From: DATJXG01 sp035500455
GTDB lineage: Bacteria; Acidobacteriota; Terriglobia; Terriglobales; Acidobacteriaceae
NCBI GenBank assembly: GCA_035500455.1
Contig: DATJXG010000442.1
Coordinates: 1-22,125 of the forward strand
Direction of reading: 5' to 3'
DNA: 22,125 bases
Under the pieces are notes generated by a model. That model did not search any database. It was not told the DNA's origin and saw only the letters and a list, made by a program, of their open reading frames with translations. Position 1 is the first letter of the stretch, and each line of letters opens with the position of its first letter. Positions 1 to 6,631 of the stretch are shown here, one piece after another. The position numbers and the translations under genes were made by a program.

Positions 1-396
1 ATACGCGAGGCCTGCGAGCAACGCGACCAGTAAGAGGAAAAGCGATCCGAGAGCTGCACTGGAGGCGGTCGCCGCCGTGCCCCAACCGTCTTGTCCCGCA
101 TCGGCCAGGGTGGTCCTGAGCGCCCCCGCGAACCACATGAGATTCAGGACAGCCAAGCCGTAAAACACGGCTGCGATCAGAATTCGCATGCGACCGCCGT
201 CGTAGAAGACGGCCAGTGCGTCGGCCGATGCTCCGACCTGCGGCTGATGGCCGGAGACGATGTAAGCGACAATGAAGCAGAGGAGGGACTGGATGCCGGC
301 TGTCCGCCACAAGCGTTCCCAGAACGCAGGGGTGTTGTACCCGCTGCTGGATTTCACGCCGGCAGATGAGGTCACGGCTGCCGTGGATGCGCTCAT
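1..396 (-). CDS. Small multi-pass membrane protein, 3' end outside window
   Basis: The minus-strand frame is open from an ATG at 396 to the window edge, giving 132 residues without a stop. AGGAGA lies about 6 bp before the ATG, which supports this start. After a polar, Ser/Thr/Ala-rich first 25 residues there are three hydrophobic stretches, at roughly residues 34-48, 71-91 and 113-131, so it is an integral inner-membrane protein with at least three helices. I recognise no catalytic motif and cannot assign a family. A conserved regulatory box lies about 130 bp upstream (524-543) and is shared with the receiver/FixJ and DUF305/YVTN operons, so it may belong to the same regulon. The C-terminus is missing, so total length is unknown. 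Confidence 0.75.
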   Translation of the reverse strand, partial: MSASTAAVTSSAGVKSSSGYNTPAFWERLWRTAGIQSLLCFIVAYIVSGHQPQVGASADALAVFYDGGRMRILIAAVFYGLAVLNLMWFAGALRTTLADAGQDGWGTAATASSAALGSLFLLLVALLAGLAY

Positions 397-523
397 GAGA
401 ATCTCCTCTCGAATTGAAAGTGAACGAAGCTTCCGGCGAGTGATCGGGAAGCGATCAGATTCAACAACCGCTTTGCCGCCGCCGGACGAAAGGAATTCTT
501 ATCGACTGCCTGGAGGAGAAGCA

Positions 524-553
524 ATTAGACGAAGGTATTGGCTATACCTTCGT
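524..553 (-). promoter_or_regulatory. Regulatory box 1 with perfect 10-5-10 inverted repeat and -10-like TCTAAT
   Basis: On the plus strand, acgaaggtat (529-538), five bases, then ataccttcgt (544-553) form a perfect inverted repeat. Its gene-proximal edge overlaps attaga (524-529), which reads TCTAAT on the minus strand and could be a -10 element for the membrane gene starting at 396. The 20-bp core 524-543 recurs at 6413-6432 and 7809-7828, each time upstream of a minus-strand gene. This layout fits an activator binding next to RNA polymerase. The adjacent FixJ-type regulator is the obvious candidate by inference. Confidence 0.55.
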
Positions 554-677
554 ACCGGTTATCGATGTGCCGCCCAGTCTTCCTTGATACGGCATTGCCA
601 TTGACTCGATTTGCCAAGCCAGCCGACGCCGCGGTCGGACCGCACGCCAATGTCGGACTCCACATCGGGGCGGGCTC

Positions 678-700
678 GGACGGGGCTGCCTGGCCCGTCC
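678..700 (-). terminator. GC-rich hairpin downstream of VOC gene
   Basis: GGACGGG (678-684) and CCCGTCC (694-700) form a perfect 7-bp stem around a 9-nt loop, about 35 bp past the stop of the minus-strand VOC gene. No U-tract follows, so it would be an atypical terminator or an RNA-stabilising hairpin. Confidence 0.25.
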
Positions 701-722
701 CGATGATGATTGCGTCGAAGCG
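678..722 (-). pseudogene. Possible remnant of a flavoprotein N-terminus
   Basis: Read on the minus strand just past the VOC gene stop, one frame gives RFDAIIIGTGQAAPS. This resembles the FAD-binding start (GxGxxxP) of mercuric-reductase-like or dihydrolipoamide-dehydrogenase-like oxidoreductases. The expected continuation of a Rossmann helix and a redox-active CxxxxC is absent, and the frame turns into low-complexity Pro/Ala sequence. There is no ATG or clear ribosome site. I read it as a short decayed fragment, but so few residues could arise by chance. Confidence 0.25.
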
Positions 723-733
723 CTTCCCTGCAG

Positions 734-1432
734 TCAGTGGGCCCCTTCGACGTGGAGCTTGCCCTCTTTCGCGGCTTCTTCGGGCGTCTTGCCGTCCTGA
801 CGCGCGACGATGTAGGCGGCGTACCAGCCCGACCAATGGTGCTTCGGAGCCGTCGGTTCGTACTCGCCATGATGCTGCTCTGTCTCGCGCAGAAGCTCTG
901 TCAGGGTCGCGACGTCCAGATTGCTGAGCCCTCGTCCGGGCAACCGCGTGGTGATCTCCTGAAACAACCAGGTGTTGCCGTCGGGGTCATTGAATGTGGC
1001 AAAGGAAAAATAGCTGCGGTGATCGGGCGCCAGCCCGCTGACCCGGCCGTTGCTGTCGGGCCGGAACTGGGCCCCGGGTCTTGAAGTGTGAAAAACTTCA
1101 CTGACCTCGACACCGCGGGCGATGAGCTCTTTGCGTGCAGCTTCGACGTCGGAGACGATCAAGTAGAGTCCCTGGGCCGAACCCGGTGCCGCCGTCGTGA
1201 TCTTCGCGCCGAATTGCACGGAGCATCCCGACCCTGGCGGCGTGAACTGCACGACTCGGAAGCCGTTGTCGAATGGGAAGTCGGCGTCGAGCCGCCACCC
1301 AAGCTTGGTGTAGAAGGACTTCGAGCGGTCAACATCCGCGACTGGGATGACGACCACCTCGAACTTCATGTCCATTTTCGCGGCGCTCGCGCCGCTGGCT
1401 GGTTCATTGTTGATTGCGCTCAAAGTTGCCAT
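734..1432 (-). CDS. VOC (glyoxalase/bleomycin-resistance fold) family protein
   Basis: A 232-residue protein. The start at 1432 is supported by GGAGG a few bases upstream. Residues about 22-162 form a vicinal-oxygen-chelate domain: an initial VVVIPVADVDRSKSFYTKLG element (beta strand plus helix with the usual Asp-Arg-Ser-x-x-Phe-Tyr), then SVQFG, then a second half ending in FNDPDGNTWLFQEI. The C-terminal tail (about 165-232), rich in His and Trp, is seen as an extension in some VOC proteins and is not a second VOC module. VOC members act in glyoxal detoxification, fosfomycin/bleomycin resistance or extradiol cleavage; nothing here chooses among these. A palindrome over the promoter (1475-1493) suggests control by a dimeric repressor. 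Confidence 0.85.
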   Translation of the reverse strand: MATLSAINNEPASGASAAKMDMKFEVVVIPVADVDRSKSFYTKLGWRLDADFPFDNGFRVVQFTPPGSGCSVQFGAKITTAAPGSAQGLYLIVSDVEAARKELIARGVEVSEVFHTSRPGAQFRPDSNGRVSGLAPDHRSYFSFATFNDPDGNTWLFQEITTRLPGRGLSNLDVATLTELLRETEQHHGEYEPTAPKHHWSGWYAAYIVARQDGKTPEEAAKEGKLHVEGAH

Positions 1433-1462
1433 CTCTCCTCCGATCTATTCCCTGAGTGGAAA

Positions 1463-1493
1463 ATTATAGTTCTTGACACTCGTACTAAGTGTC
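1463..1493 (-). promoter_or_regulatory. Promoter and TetR-like palindromic operator for the VOC gene
   Basis: Between the VOC gene (start 1432) and the SRPBCC gene (end 1536), gacact (1475-1480), seven bases, then agtgtc (1488-1493) form a perfect inverted repeat. On the minus strand a consensus TATAAT (1463-1468) lies just downstream, about 30 bp before the VOC start codon, so the palindrome sits over the expected spacer/-35 zone. That position is typical of repressor operators. No -35 consensus is visible and no repressor gene is adjacent. Confidence 0.5.
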
Positions 1494-1535
1494 GGCAAAC
1501 TGCCGAAGAATGAATCCGCCAATACTGGGACCAGG

Positions 1536-2003
1536 TTACGCTGCGCTTCTTTCTCTCGCCGCGCCGTTCCGGGCTTCGATGGCCTTGACCGAATTCTTGA
1601 ATGCCTTCTCCAAGACTCCCTTACCTACGGTCCCAAGCACGAGGCCGAGCAGCCATCCCTTGAGGTTCTTGCCATCGCGTAGGGTGACCAGGTCAATGTT
1701 GGTCATACCGTCAGGACGCCGCGTGAAGGTATAGGTGTGGCCGGACGCGCCTCCCCACGTGTTGGAATCGGTCGTCGTGAGGACGACGTGATTGGGATCG
1801 GACCAGTCGTAATGCAGGCGTTCCCAGATGCCGCCCGAGCCTTCCGTGACGTCGGCCTCGGAGGCGCCGCGGCTATGCACCCTGAGGTACTCGTCGGCGC
1901 TATTGCCAAAGAGCTTCGAGCGGCCAGGCCCGAAGTCGGTGAGTCCGTCGATGTACTGCTCAGCCGTCAACGTGGTTGTCTGGTGCAGGTGGATTGTGGA
2001 CAT
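1536..2003 (-). CDS. SRPBCC (START-like/polyketide cyclase fold) family protein
   Basis: A 155-residue protein whose overall pattern fits the SRPBCC helix-grip fold. It begins with a short strand and a Thr-Ala-Glu helix (about 10-25), continues with alternating strands including WERLHYDWSDPNHVVLTTTD and GHTYTFTRRPDG, and ends in a long amphipathic helix (about 115-150) that would cover the ligand cavity. A purine-rich GGAAAGGG precedes the ATG at 2003. Members bind hydrophobic ligands or are stress-response proteins of the AHSA1/polyketide-cyclase group; no ligand can be named. It lies between the VOC and SDR genes on the same strand, a trio of small cytosolic enzymes common in soil bacteria. 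Confidence 0.7.
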   Translation of the reverse strand: MSTIHLHQTTTLTAEQYIDGLTDFGPGRSKLFGNSADEYLRVHSRGASEADVTEGSGGIWERLHYDWSDPNHVVLTTTDSNTWGGASGHTYTFTRRPDGMTNIDLVTLRDGKNLKGWLLGLVLGTVGKGVLEKAFKNSVKAIEARNGAARERSAA

Positions 2004-2091
2004 TCATTACCCTTTCCTTCCCCGAGACTGTGAGGATTCCGAGTCTAGATTTGATGACTCCGGTCGATACTGCTCATACTGCCTTCTCTAG

Positions 2092-2850
2092 CTAGGCCGC
2101 GACGAACTGCTGTCCACCGTCGATGTCGTAGGTCGCGCCCGTGAGGGCGGTGTTCGTCATGATGTGTACGGCGAGCGCGGCCACATCGGCCGACCCGACT
2201 ACGCGTCCGATGGGAAGCGTTGTGCGAAGCTGGTTGCGACGCTTTTCGAGTTGGTCGCCCAGCAGTTCCGCAGACAATGGCGTGTCGACGAAGCCGGCCG
2301 CGATAAGGTTGACTCGGACAGGCGCGATCTCGAGCGCCAGGTTAGCGGTGAGCGAGGGGAGCGCAGCGGTGACTGCGCCCGCGATGCTCATGCCGATGGC
2401 CGGGCGTCGGCCACCAGTGCCGCCCATGAAGATGAGCGTTCCTCCAGGTCTCACTTTGCCGGTAGCGTTGCGGGCGACGTAAAGCGCTTGTAACAGATGC
2501 TCACCGATAAGATCGCGTATTTTTTCGAAGTCCATATCGGCGAGGCGCCCGTAGTATGGCCGGCCGGCGGTTACCATGACGTGATCTATCAGAGGCAAGT
2601 CCCGAAAAAAACTCTCGAGAGCAACTGGGTCCGTAGCATCGAAGACCGCGGTGCTCAATGCATCAATCTCGGTTGCAGCATGCTTGAGACGCTCGGGATT
2701 ACGCGCGGTGAGAACCACCCTTGCCCCCTCTGTACGAGCGCGGCGCGCCGTCTCGAAACCGATGCCGGCGCTCCCGCCGATCACCACAACGGTTTGCCCA
2801 AGAAGTTCCGGTTCACGCTGGATAGGAGCGGTGGTGGGTGCAGCCTTCAT
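2092..2850 (-). CDS. SDR family oxidoreductase lacking the YxxxK catalytic pair
   Basis: A 252-residue short-chain dehydrogenase/reductase fold protein. The start at 2850 is supported by GGGAGGAACC upstream. The cofactor motif GGSAGIG is at 25-31, an Arg after strand 2 (VVLTARNPERL) suggests NADP(H), and the C-terminal GFVDTPLS and YDIDGGQQ segments are typical. At the active site, alignment through the helix TAALPSLTANLALEIAPVRV puts Ala157 and Thr161 where the catalytic Tyr and Lys normally stand (AGAVT instead of YxxxK). It may therefore be a catalytically altered member, possibly a distinct SDR branch rather than a damaged gene, because the frame is intact and well conserved elsewhere. 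An 88-bp gap separates it from the SRPBCC gene. Confidence 0.85.
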   Translation of the reverse strand: MKAAPTTAPIQREPELLGQTVVVIGGSAGIGFETARRARTEGARVVLTARNPERLKHAATEIDALSTAVFDATDPVALESFFRDLPLIDHVMVTAGRPYYGRLADMDFEKIRDLIGEHLLQALYVARNATGKVRPGGTLIFMGGTGGRRPAIGMSIAGAVTAALPSLTANLALEIAPVRVNLIAAGFVDTPLSAELLGDQLEKRRNQLRTTLPIGRVVGSADVAALAVHIMTNTALTGATYDIDGGQQFVAA

Positions 2851-3034
2851 GGTTCCTCCCTCGTCTCGCTCAAGTCAGATTTGCTGAAAACAATTCCCAA
2901 CCCCGTCGGACAAATGTTTCATCAAGACCTGCGATGGGGTATTCACAAACTTCCTTCCTTCGGTCTGTGCCTATTTCTGCCGGGGAGTCGTGAACCCCAC
3001 CACCTTGCTGCAACGCGAGCTCAACGTTGCCCGT

Positions 3035-4081
3035 TCATTTACTGAGTACCTCGACAACGGCCTTGGCAAAGGCCTGCGGAGCTTCCTGCGGCAAATTATG
3101 TCCAATGCCGCCGCCAATACGGCGATGTTCATACTTGCCGCTGAACTTGTTCTTGTAAGAGCTGGGCTCTGGATGCGGCGCGCCGTTGGCATCACCTTCA
3201 AGAGTGATCGTGGGCACAGCGATCGTTGGACCTAGGGCAAGCTTGTTCTCGATGTCGTCATACCTAGGTTCGCCCTCAGCTAGGCCAAGCCGCCAACGAT
3301 AGTTGTGAATGGCGATGGCGACGTGATCCGGATTGTCGAATGACGCCGCGCTGCGATCGAACGTGGCATCATCAAAGTTCCATTGCGGCGAAGCCAGCTG
3401 CCAGATCAGTTTGGCAAAGTCATGCCGGTATTTCTCGTAGCCGGCCTGGCCGCGTTCGGTTGCGAAGTAATATTGGTACCACCATTGCAGCTCAGCCTTC
3501 GGCGGCAAGGGCAGCTTTCCAGAAGCCTGACTACCGATCAGGTAACCGCTGACCGAGACGAGCGCCTTGCAACGCTCAGGCCAAAGCGCCGCAATGATGT
3601 CCGCTGTCCGCGCACCCCAATCAAAGCCAGCGAGAGTCGCTTTCTCGATCTTAAGAGCATCCATCAGTGCAATGGCATCAACCGCCACCGCCGCGGGCTG
3701 ACCGTTCCGGAATGATTCGCTGGAAAGAAAGCGGGTTGTCCCGTAGCCGCGCAGATACGGAACGATTACCCGGTATCCGGCTGCCGAAAGCAGCGGAGCA
3801 ACTTCTACAAAGCTGTAAATGTCGTAGGGCCAGCCATGCAGAAGAATCACTGCGGGGCCGGTTGCAGGACCATCCTCGGCATAACCAACATTCAAGACGC
3901 CAGCATTGACTTGCTTCAGCGAGGCGAACGCAGTGTTACCATCCGGTTTGGCCGGGGTCGAATTTCTCTGACTCTCGCTCTGTGCAAATGCAGGACCGAT
4001 TGGAGCGAACTCGGCGGCTGCAACGGTGATCGCGCAATTACGCAAAAAGCGTCGGCGGTCGTAATTAACTCTTCTAGACAT
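3035..4081 (-). CDS. Tat-exported alpha/beta hydrolase, epoxide-hydrolase-like
   Basis: A 348-residue protein. It begins with a twin-arginine signal, DRRRFLRN at 8-15 followed by a hydrophobic stretch and AFA-Q near 31-34, so it is probably exported folded. The mature part is an alpha/beta hydrolase with HGWP at 82-85 (oxyanion-hole turn), VPYLRGYGTT at 107-116, a nucleophile elbow AGFDWGA with Asp154, a Trp/Tyr-rich cap (about 195-290), and His328 in GGGIGHNLPQEAP. Asp as nucleophile, with HGxP and a GxDWG elbow, points to the epoxide hydrolase/haloalkane dehalogenase branch rather than esterases; HGxP favours epoxide hydrolase. The ATG at 4081 follows GAGGTAGG. Substrate unknown. Confidence 0.8.
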   Translation of the reverse strand: MSRRVNYDRRRFLRNCAITVAAAEFAPIGPAFAQSESQRNSTPAKPDGNTAFASLKQVNAGVLNVGYAEDGPATGPAVILLHGWPYDIYSFVEVAPLLSAAGYRVIVPYLRGYGTTRFLSSESFRNGQPAAVAVDAIALMDALKIEKATLAGFDWGARTADIIAALWPERCKALVSVSGYLIGSQASGKLPLPPKAELQWWYQYYFATERGQAGYEKYRHDFAKLIWQLASPQWNFDDATFDRSAASFDNPDHVAIAIHNYRWRLGLAEGEPRYDDIENKLALGPTIAVPTITLEGDANGAPHPEPSSYKNKFSGKYEHRRIGGGIGHNLPQEAPQAFAKAVVEVLSK

Positions 4082-4112
4082 TACCTACCTCGACTTGACC
4101 GCAAGCACCCAT

Positions 4113-4135
4113 AGCCGTGAGTCAAAACCACGGCT
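4113..4135 (-). terminator. Hairpin between propeller gene and hydrolase gene
   Basis: AGCCGTG (4113-4119) and CACGGCT (4129-4135) form a perfect 7-bp stem with a 9-nt loop, lying between the end of the minus-strand YVTN gene (4223) and the hydrolase start (4081). No U-run follows. It could end the DUF305/YVTN transcript or act in the hydrolase leader. Confidence 0.3.
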
Positions 4136-4222
4136 GACCTGAGGCGCGGTCTTCCTAATGAGTTTCTATGTTTCCGGGAATCTCTTTACCGACGCTTGCG
4201 TATGGCATGGTATTCCCCTCCA

Positions 4223-5692
4223 TCAATGGCTGGTTGCCGTCCCCGATTCAGCCAGCTGGCGCAGAACTACCCGTGACGGGTCCTTCAGTTCGGTGACGAT
4301 CAAGAATCTTTCCGATGGTATGCTCGCTGTGCTTCCTGAGCCGGCAGCCAGGCTCTTAAATGGACCGGCAGCTTGAACAATCCCCGCCCCATCCGGATTC
4401 GTCTTCAGAACTGCCAGAGGTTCGAGCCTTCCAAACGGCGCATGATTAGATTCCGCAACGTACACTTCGTATTGGCTTCTTGGACTCAGGCCACGCGCCG
4501 CGATCTGAACCAGGTCCAACAGGCCGAGAGAATTTACCGCAACCGAAGCCTCTGCACCTGGAAATGTTGTTCCTTCTCCGGAAAGGCGCAGGCGCGCGGT
4601 ATTCCCCGCTTCGCCGAGTGGAACAAGGTTATCTGTTCCTGATCCATTCGGAACGGCATTGGGGACGTAGACAAGGGCCTGGCTCGTCTGCCCGACCGGA
4701 ACGTTGGCGATCACTTTGTTGGTCACGGTGTCAATGACTGCCACCGTTTCGCCATTTTCCAACGCCACATACATTCTGGAGCCATCTCCCGAGGGCCAAA
4801 TTCCATGGGGAAGACTCCCCACCGGGATGGTGGCAGTCAATTCGGGCTTTACACCTCTTCGAAATACTTGCAGCTCGTTTGTTCCCCCCACGCTGATATA
4901 TGCGAATTTGCCATTGCGGTTGTTCGCGAAGTTCACATGGTTGGTGATCGGTCCCGTCTCCAATAAGGCCTTCTGCTCAAACGGCGGCTTCGCACCAAAG
5001 ACCTGCACTTTGCCTACGTCTTTCAACGTGATCCAGACCTCGTCATTGTCGGGACTCACAGCGACGTTGGGGCAGAAGGGGCTCGCCTGCGGCGGCTGTT
5101 TCACGATTTCATGGGTTGCCGTATCCACAACAGCTAGTTCCGGAGTGAAGCTGGAACATACGAAAGCATAGCGGCCATCGGGCCCGAACATGGTCATGCC
5201 TGGACCATTGGCCGTGGTGATGCGGCGGATCTCCTTCATTTGCACGGGATCGATCACAGAAACGTAGTTCTCGCCACGCACCGTCACCCACAATTCCCGT
5301 CCGTCCCGCGTAAAGAAGGCCTCGTGCGGCGAGCGGCCCAGGTAGATCGTGCCCTTCACCTTATTGGTGGCTGTGTCGATCAATGTGACGGAATTGGAAG
5401 CAACGGAAACCACCGCGAGTGTCTTGGAATCGGGTGAGTATCCAAGGCCATGGACGAGCAGCTGCCCTTTGTAGAGCGGACTTAGCGCACCCGGCACGGG
5501 ATCTCCCAGCTTGATGACGCCGAGGAGTTTGTTGATGGACGGATCGATCACGGAAACCGTGTTGGATGTCTGATCGGCCGTATAAACACGGTCCCGGCTG
5601 GAGATGGGAATATTCGGTCGCGACCACGGCACTTGCTGTGTAAACGCACAGGTGACGAGGCAGAGCGTGGGTAAGAACTTGGTGAATTTCAT
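4223..5692 (-). CDS. Secreted YVTN-family beta-propeller protein
   Basis: A 489-residue protein with an N-terminal hydrophobic signal (about 4-18) and then repeated blades of the YVTN type: VYTADQTSNTVSVIDPSINK, VASNSVTLIDTATNKVKGTI, VRGENYVSVIDP, PELAVVDTATHEIV, and MYVALENGETVAVIDTVTNK up to about residue 345. The IDxxTNKV phrase repeats about every 40-45 residues, fitting a seven-bladed propeller acting outside the cytoplasm. Residues about 365-489 form a separate C-terminal beta-rich domain (SQYEVYVAESNHAPFGRLEP) that I do not recognise. Its ATG is one base after the stop of the DUF305 gene, with GGAG overlapping the end of that gene, so the two are almost certainly co-translated. Function unknown; a binding or surface role is likely. 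Confidence 0.85.
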   Translation of the reverse strand: MKFTKFLPTLCLVTCAFTQQVPWSRPNIPISSRDRVYTADQTSNTVSVIDPSINKLLGVIKLGDPVPGALSPLYKGQLLVHGLGYSPDSKTLAVVSVASNSVTLIDTATNKVKGTIYLGRSPHEAFFTRDGRELWVTVRGENYVSVIDPVQMKEIRRITTANGPGMTMFGPDGRYAFVCSSFTPELAVVDTATHEIVKQPPQASPFCPNVAVSPDNDEVWITLKDVGKVQVFGAKPPFEQKALLETGPITNHVNFANNRNGKFAYISVGGTNELQVFRRGVKPELTATIPVGSLPHGIWPSGDGSRMYVALENGETVAVIDTVTNKVIANVPVGQTSQALVYVPNAVPNGSGTDNLVPLGEAGNTARLRLSGEGTTFPGAEASVAVNSLGLLDLVQIAARGLSPRSQYEVYVAESNHAPFGRLEPLAVLKTNPDGAGIVQAAGPFKSLAAGSGSTASIPSERFLIVTELKDPSRVVLRQLAESGTATSH

Positions 5693-5693
5693 G

Positions 5694-6320
5694 CTACTGC
5701 TCCGTTGCTGCTGAAGAGATGGGCTGTGGTTTGCGAGCGCGGTTCTGCTTAAGCCAAACCTGCATCAGCTCGATTTCCGATTCCTGGTCGGCAATAATTT
5801 CCTGCGCGAGCCGGCGCATCTGCGGATTTTCTCCATGCATCAGTTCCACTCTTGCCATGTCGAGTGCAGCCTGATGATGAGGGAGCATCAGCCGGACGAA
5901 GTCCTCATCATCGTTGCCGGTGGGCTGAATGGACGACATCGCGCCGTGCATGGCGAGCATGCTCTGCTGCAAATCATGCCAAGCCTGGTCAGAGGCTGGT
6001 TTCGAAGCACTGTGTGAATGCTGCGAGTAGGCCTCTACCCCACTCATCGCAACGATAAGAATGACGGTGATGAACAGTACGGTTCGTCGGCGGCCAAAGG
6101 TCGTAAGCAGCGCCGTGATGTTCCTTCTCGTTCGAGGCCTATTCCAGTCATACATCCGGCTTTTCCCTTCCGGGTCCAGCGGCGCTGACGTCTCACTGAG
6201 ACCAGGCACCGGCGCCTCGACATCAGGACGGCCATCGTGGGAGCGCGAGGCTCCTCCGTCGCGACTGGTAATGTGAGCTTTGGCGGGGCCGAGCGCCTTT
6301 TCGAATGCGGCAACACTCAT
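5694..6320 (-). CDS. Membrane-anchored DUF305 protein
   Basis: A 208-residue protein. The start at 6320 is supported by GGAGGA 9 bp upstream. Residues 1-75 are a long polar cytoplasmic segment, 80-98 a transmembrane or uncleaved signal helix (VLFITVILIVAMSGVEA), and 115-197 a DUF305 domain with its hallmark DFVRLMLPHHQAALDMA (two His at 148-149) and LAQEIIADQESEIELMQVWL. Met and His residues (MLAMHGAM and the HH pair) are consistent with metal binding; some DUF305 proteins such as cyanobacterial CopM bind copper. The polar N-terminal extension is unusual, since typical members start directly with a signal peptide; an internal Met at 56 is an alternative start without a clear ribosome site. 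First gene of an operon with the propeller gene, downstream of regulatory box 2. Confidence 0.85.
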   Translation of the reverse strand: MSVAAFEKALGPAKAHITSRDGGASRSHDGRPDVEAPVPGLSETSAPLDPEGKSRMYDWNRPRTRRNITALLTTFGRRRTVLFITVILIVAMSGVEAYSQHSHSASKPASDQAWHDLQQSMLAMHGAMSSIQPTGNDDEDFVRLMLPHHQAALDMARVELMHGENPQMRRLAQEIIADQESEIELMQVWLKQNRARKPQPISSAATEQ

Positions 6321-6412
6321 AACGAGTTCTCCTCCATCAGGAACTTACCCAATTCCTGTATTCGATTCGTTCGGAGTTGGCACGATTAAGCCAGATGAGC
6401 AGAGGCGAGTCT

Positions 6413-6446
6413 ATTAGACGAACGTATTGACCGATACCAAAGTATC
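6413..6446 (-). promoter_or_regulatory. Regulatory box 2 upstream of DUF305-YVTN operon
   Basis: The plus-strand core attagacgaacgtattgacc (6413-6432) matches box 1 and box 3. On the minus strand it ends in TCTAAT, a possible -10, about 93 bp before the DUF305 start codon. Immediately upstream of the core, gatac (6433-6437) and gtatc (6442-6446) make a short inverted repeat around caaa. Control by the neighbouring FixJ-type regulator is inferred. Confidence 0.55.
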
Positions 6447-6447
6447 G

Positions 6448-6474
6448 TTGGGCATTGCGCCCGTAATGCCCCAA
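6448..6474 (-). terminator. Strong hairpin between FixJ gene and box 2
   Basis: TTGGGCATT (6448-6456) and AATGCCCCAA (6465-6474) pair over nine bases with one bulge and an 8-nt loop. It lies downstream of the FixJ stop in the direction of transcription and directly upstream of box 2, as expected for insulation between the two transcripts. No U-tract is present, so an intrinsic terminator is uncertain. Confidence 0.4.
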
Positions 6475-6631
6475 AGGACGCAGATAGTAGCGGGGCCAAC
6501 CGTAGGCCTTGGTTTCTGTTACGCCGAGAACTAGGACGCCACGGCGAATTCAAAGCTTCCTGTCGGTTTGGAGGAGGATCCTGGCCTCGTTCCAGCGTCA
6601 AACCGATATTCATTTGCTGGCAGTATCTAAT

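Larger units (their letters stand above)
397..733. other. Intergenic region with regulatory box, hairpin and possible gene remnant
   Basis: No intact gene is convincing here. The stretch holds the leader of the membrane protein gene (397-523), the inverted-repeat box at 524-553, a GC-rich hairpin at 678-700 and a short segment near 678-722 that reads like the start of a flavoprotein. Frames crossing it on both strands have no family-like sequence beyond that remnant. Confidence 0.5.
6321..6631. other. Intergenic region between FixJ gene and DUF305 operon
   Basis: A stretch of about 310 bp without a credible gene. It carries the DUF305 ribosome site and leader, box 2 (6413-6432), a small inverted repeat (6433-6446) and a hairpin (6448-6474). 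I see nothing recognisable in 6475-6631 apart from the region just downstream of the FixJ stop. Confidence 0.5.

Noticed and set aside
2041..2060. GAGTC-N10-GACTC inverted repeat between the SRPBCC and SDR genes
   Set aside because: Short arms and a long spacer; easily expected by chance in this sequence.
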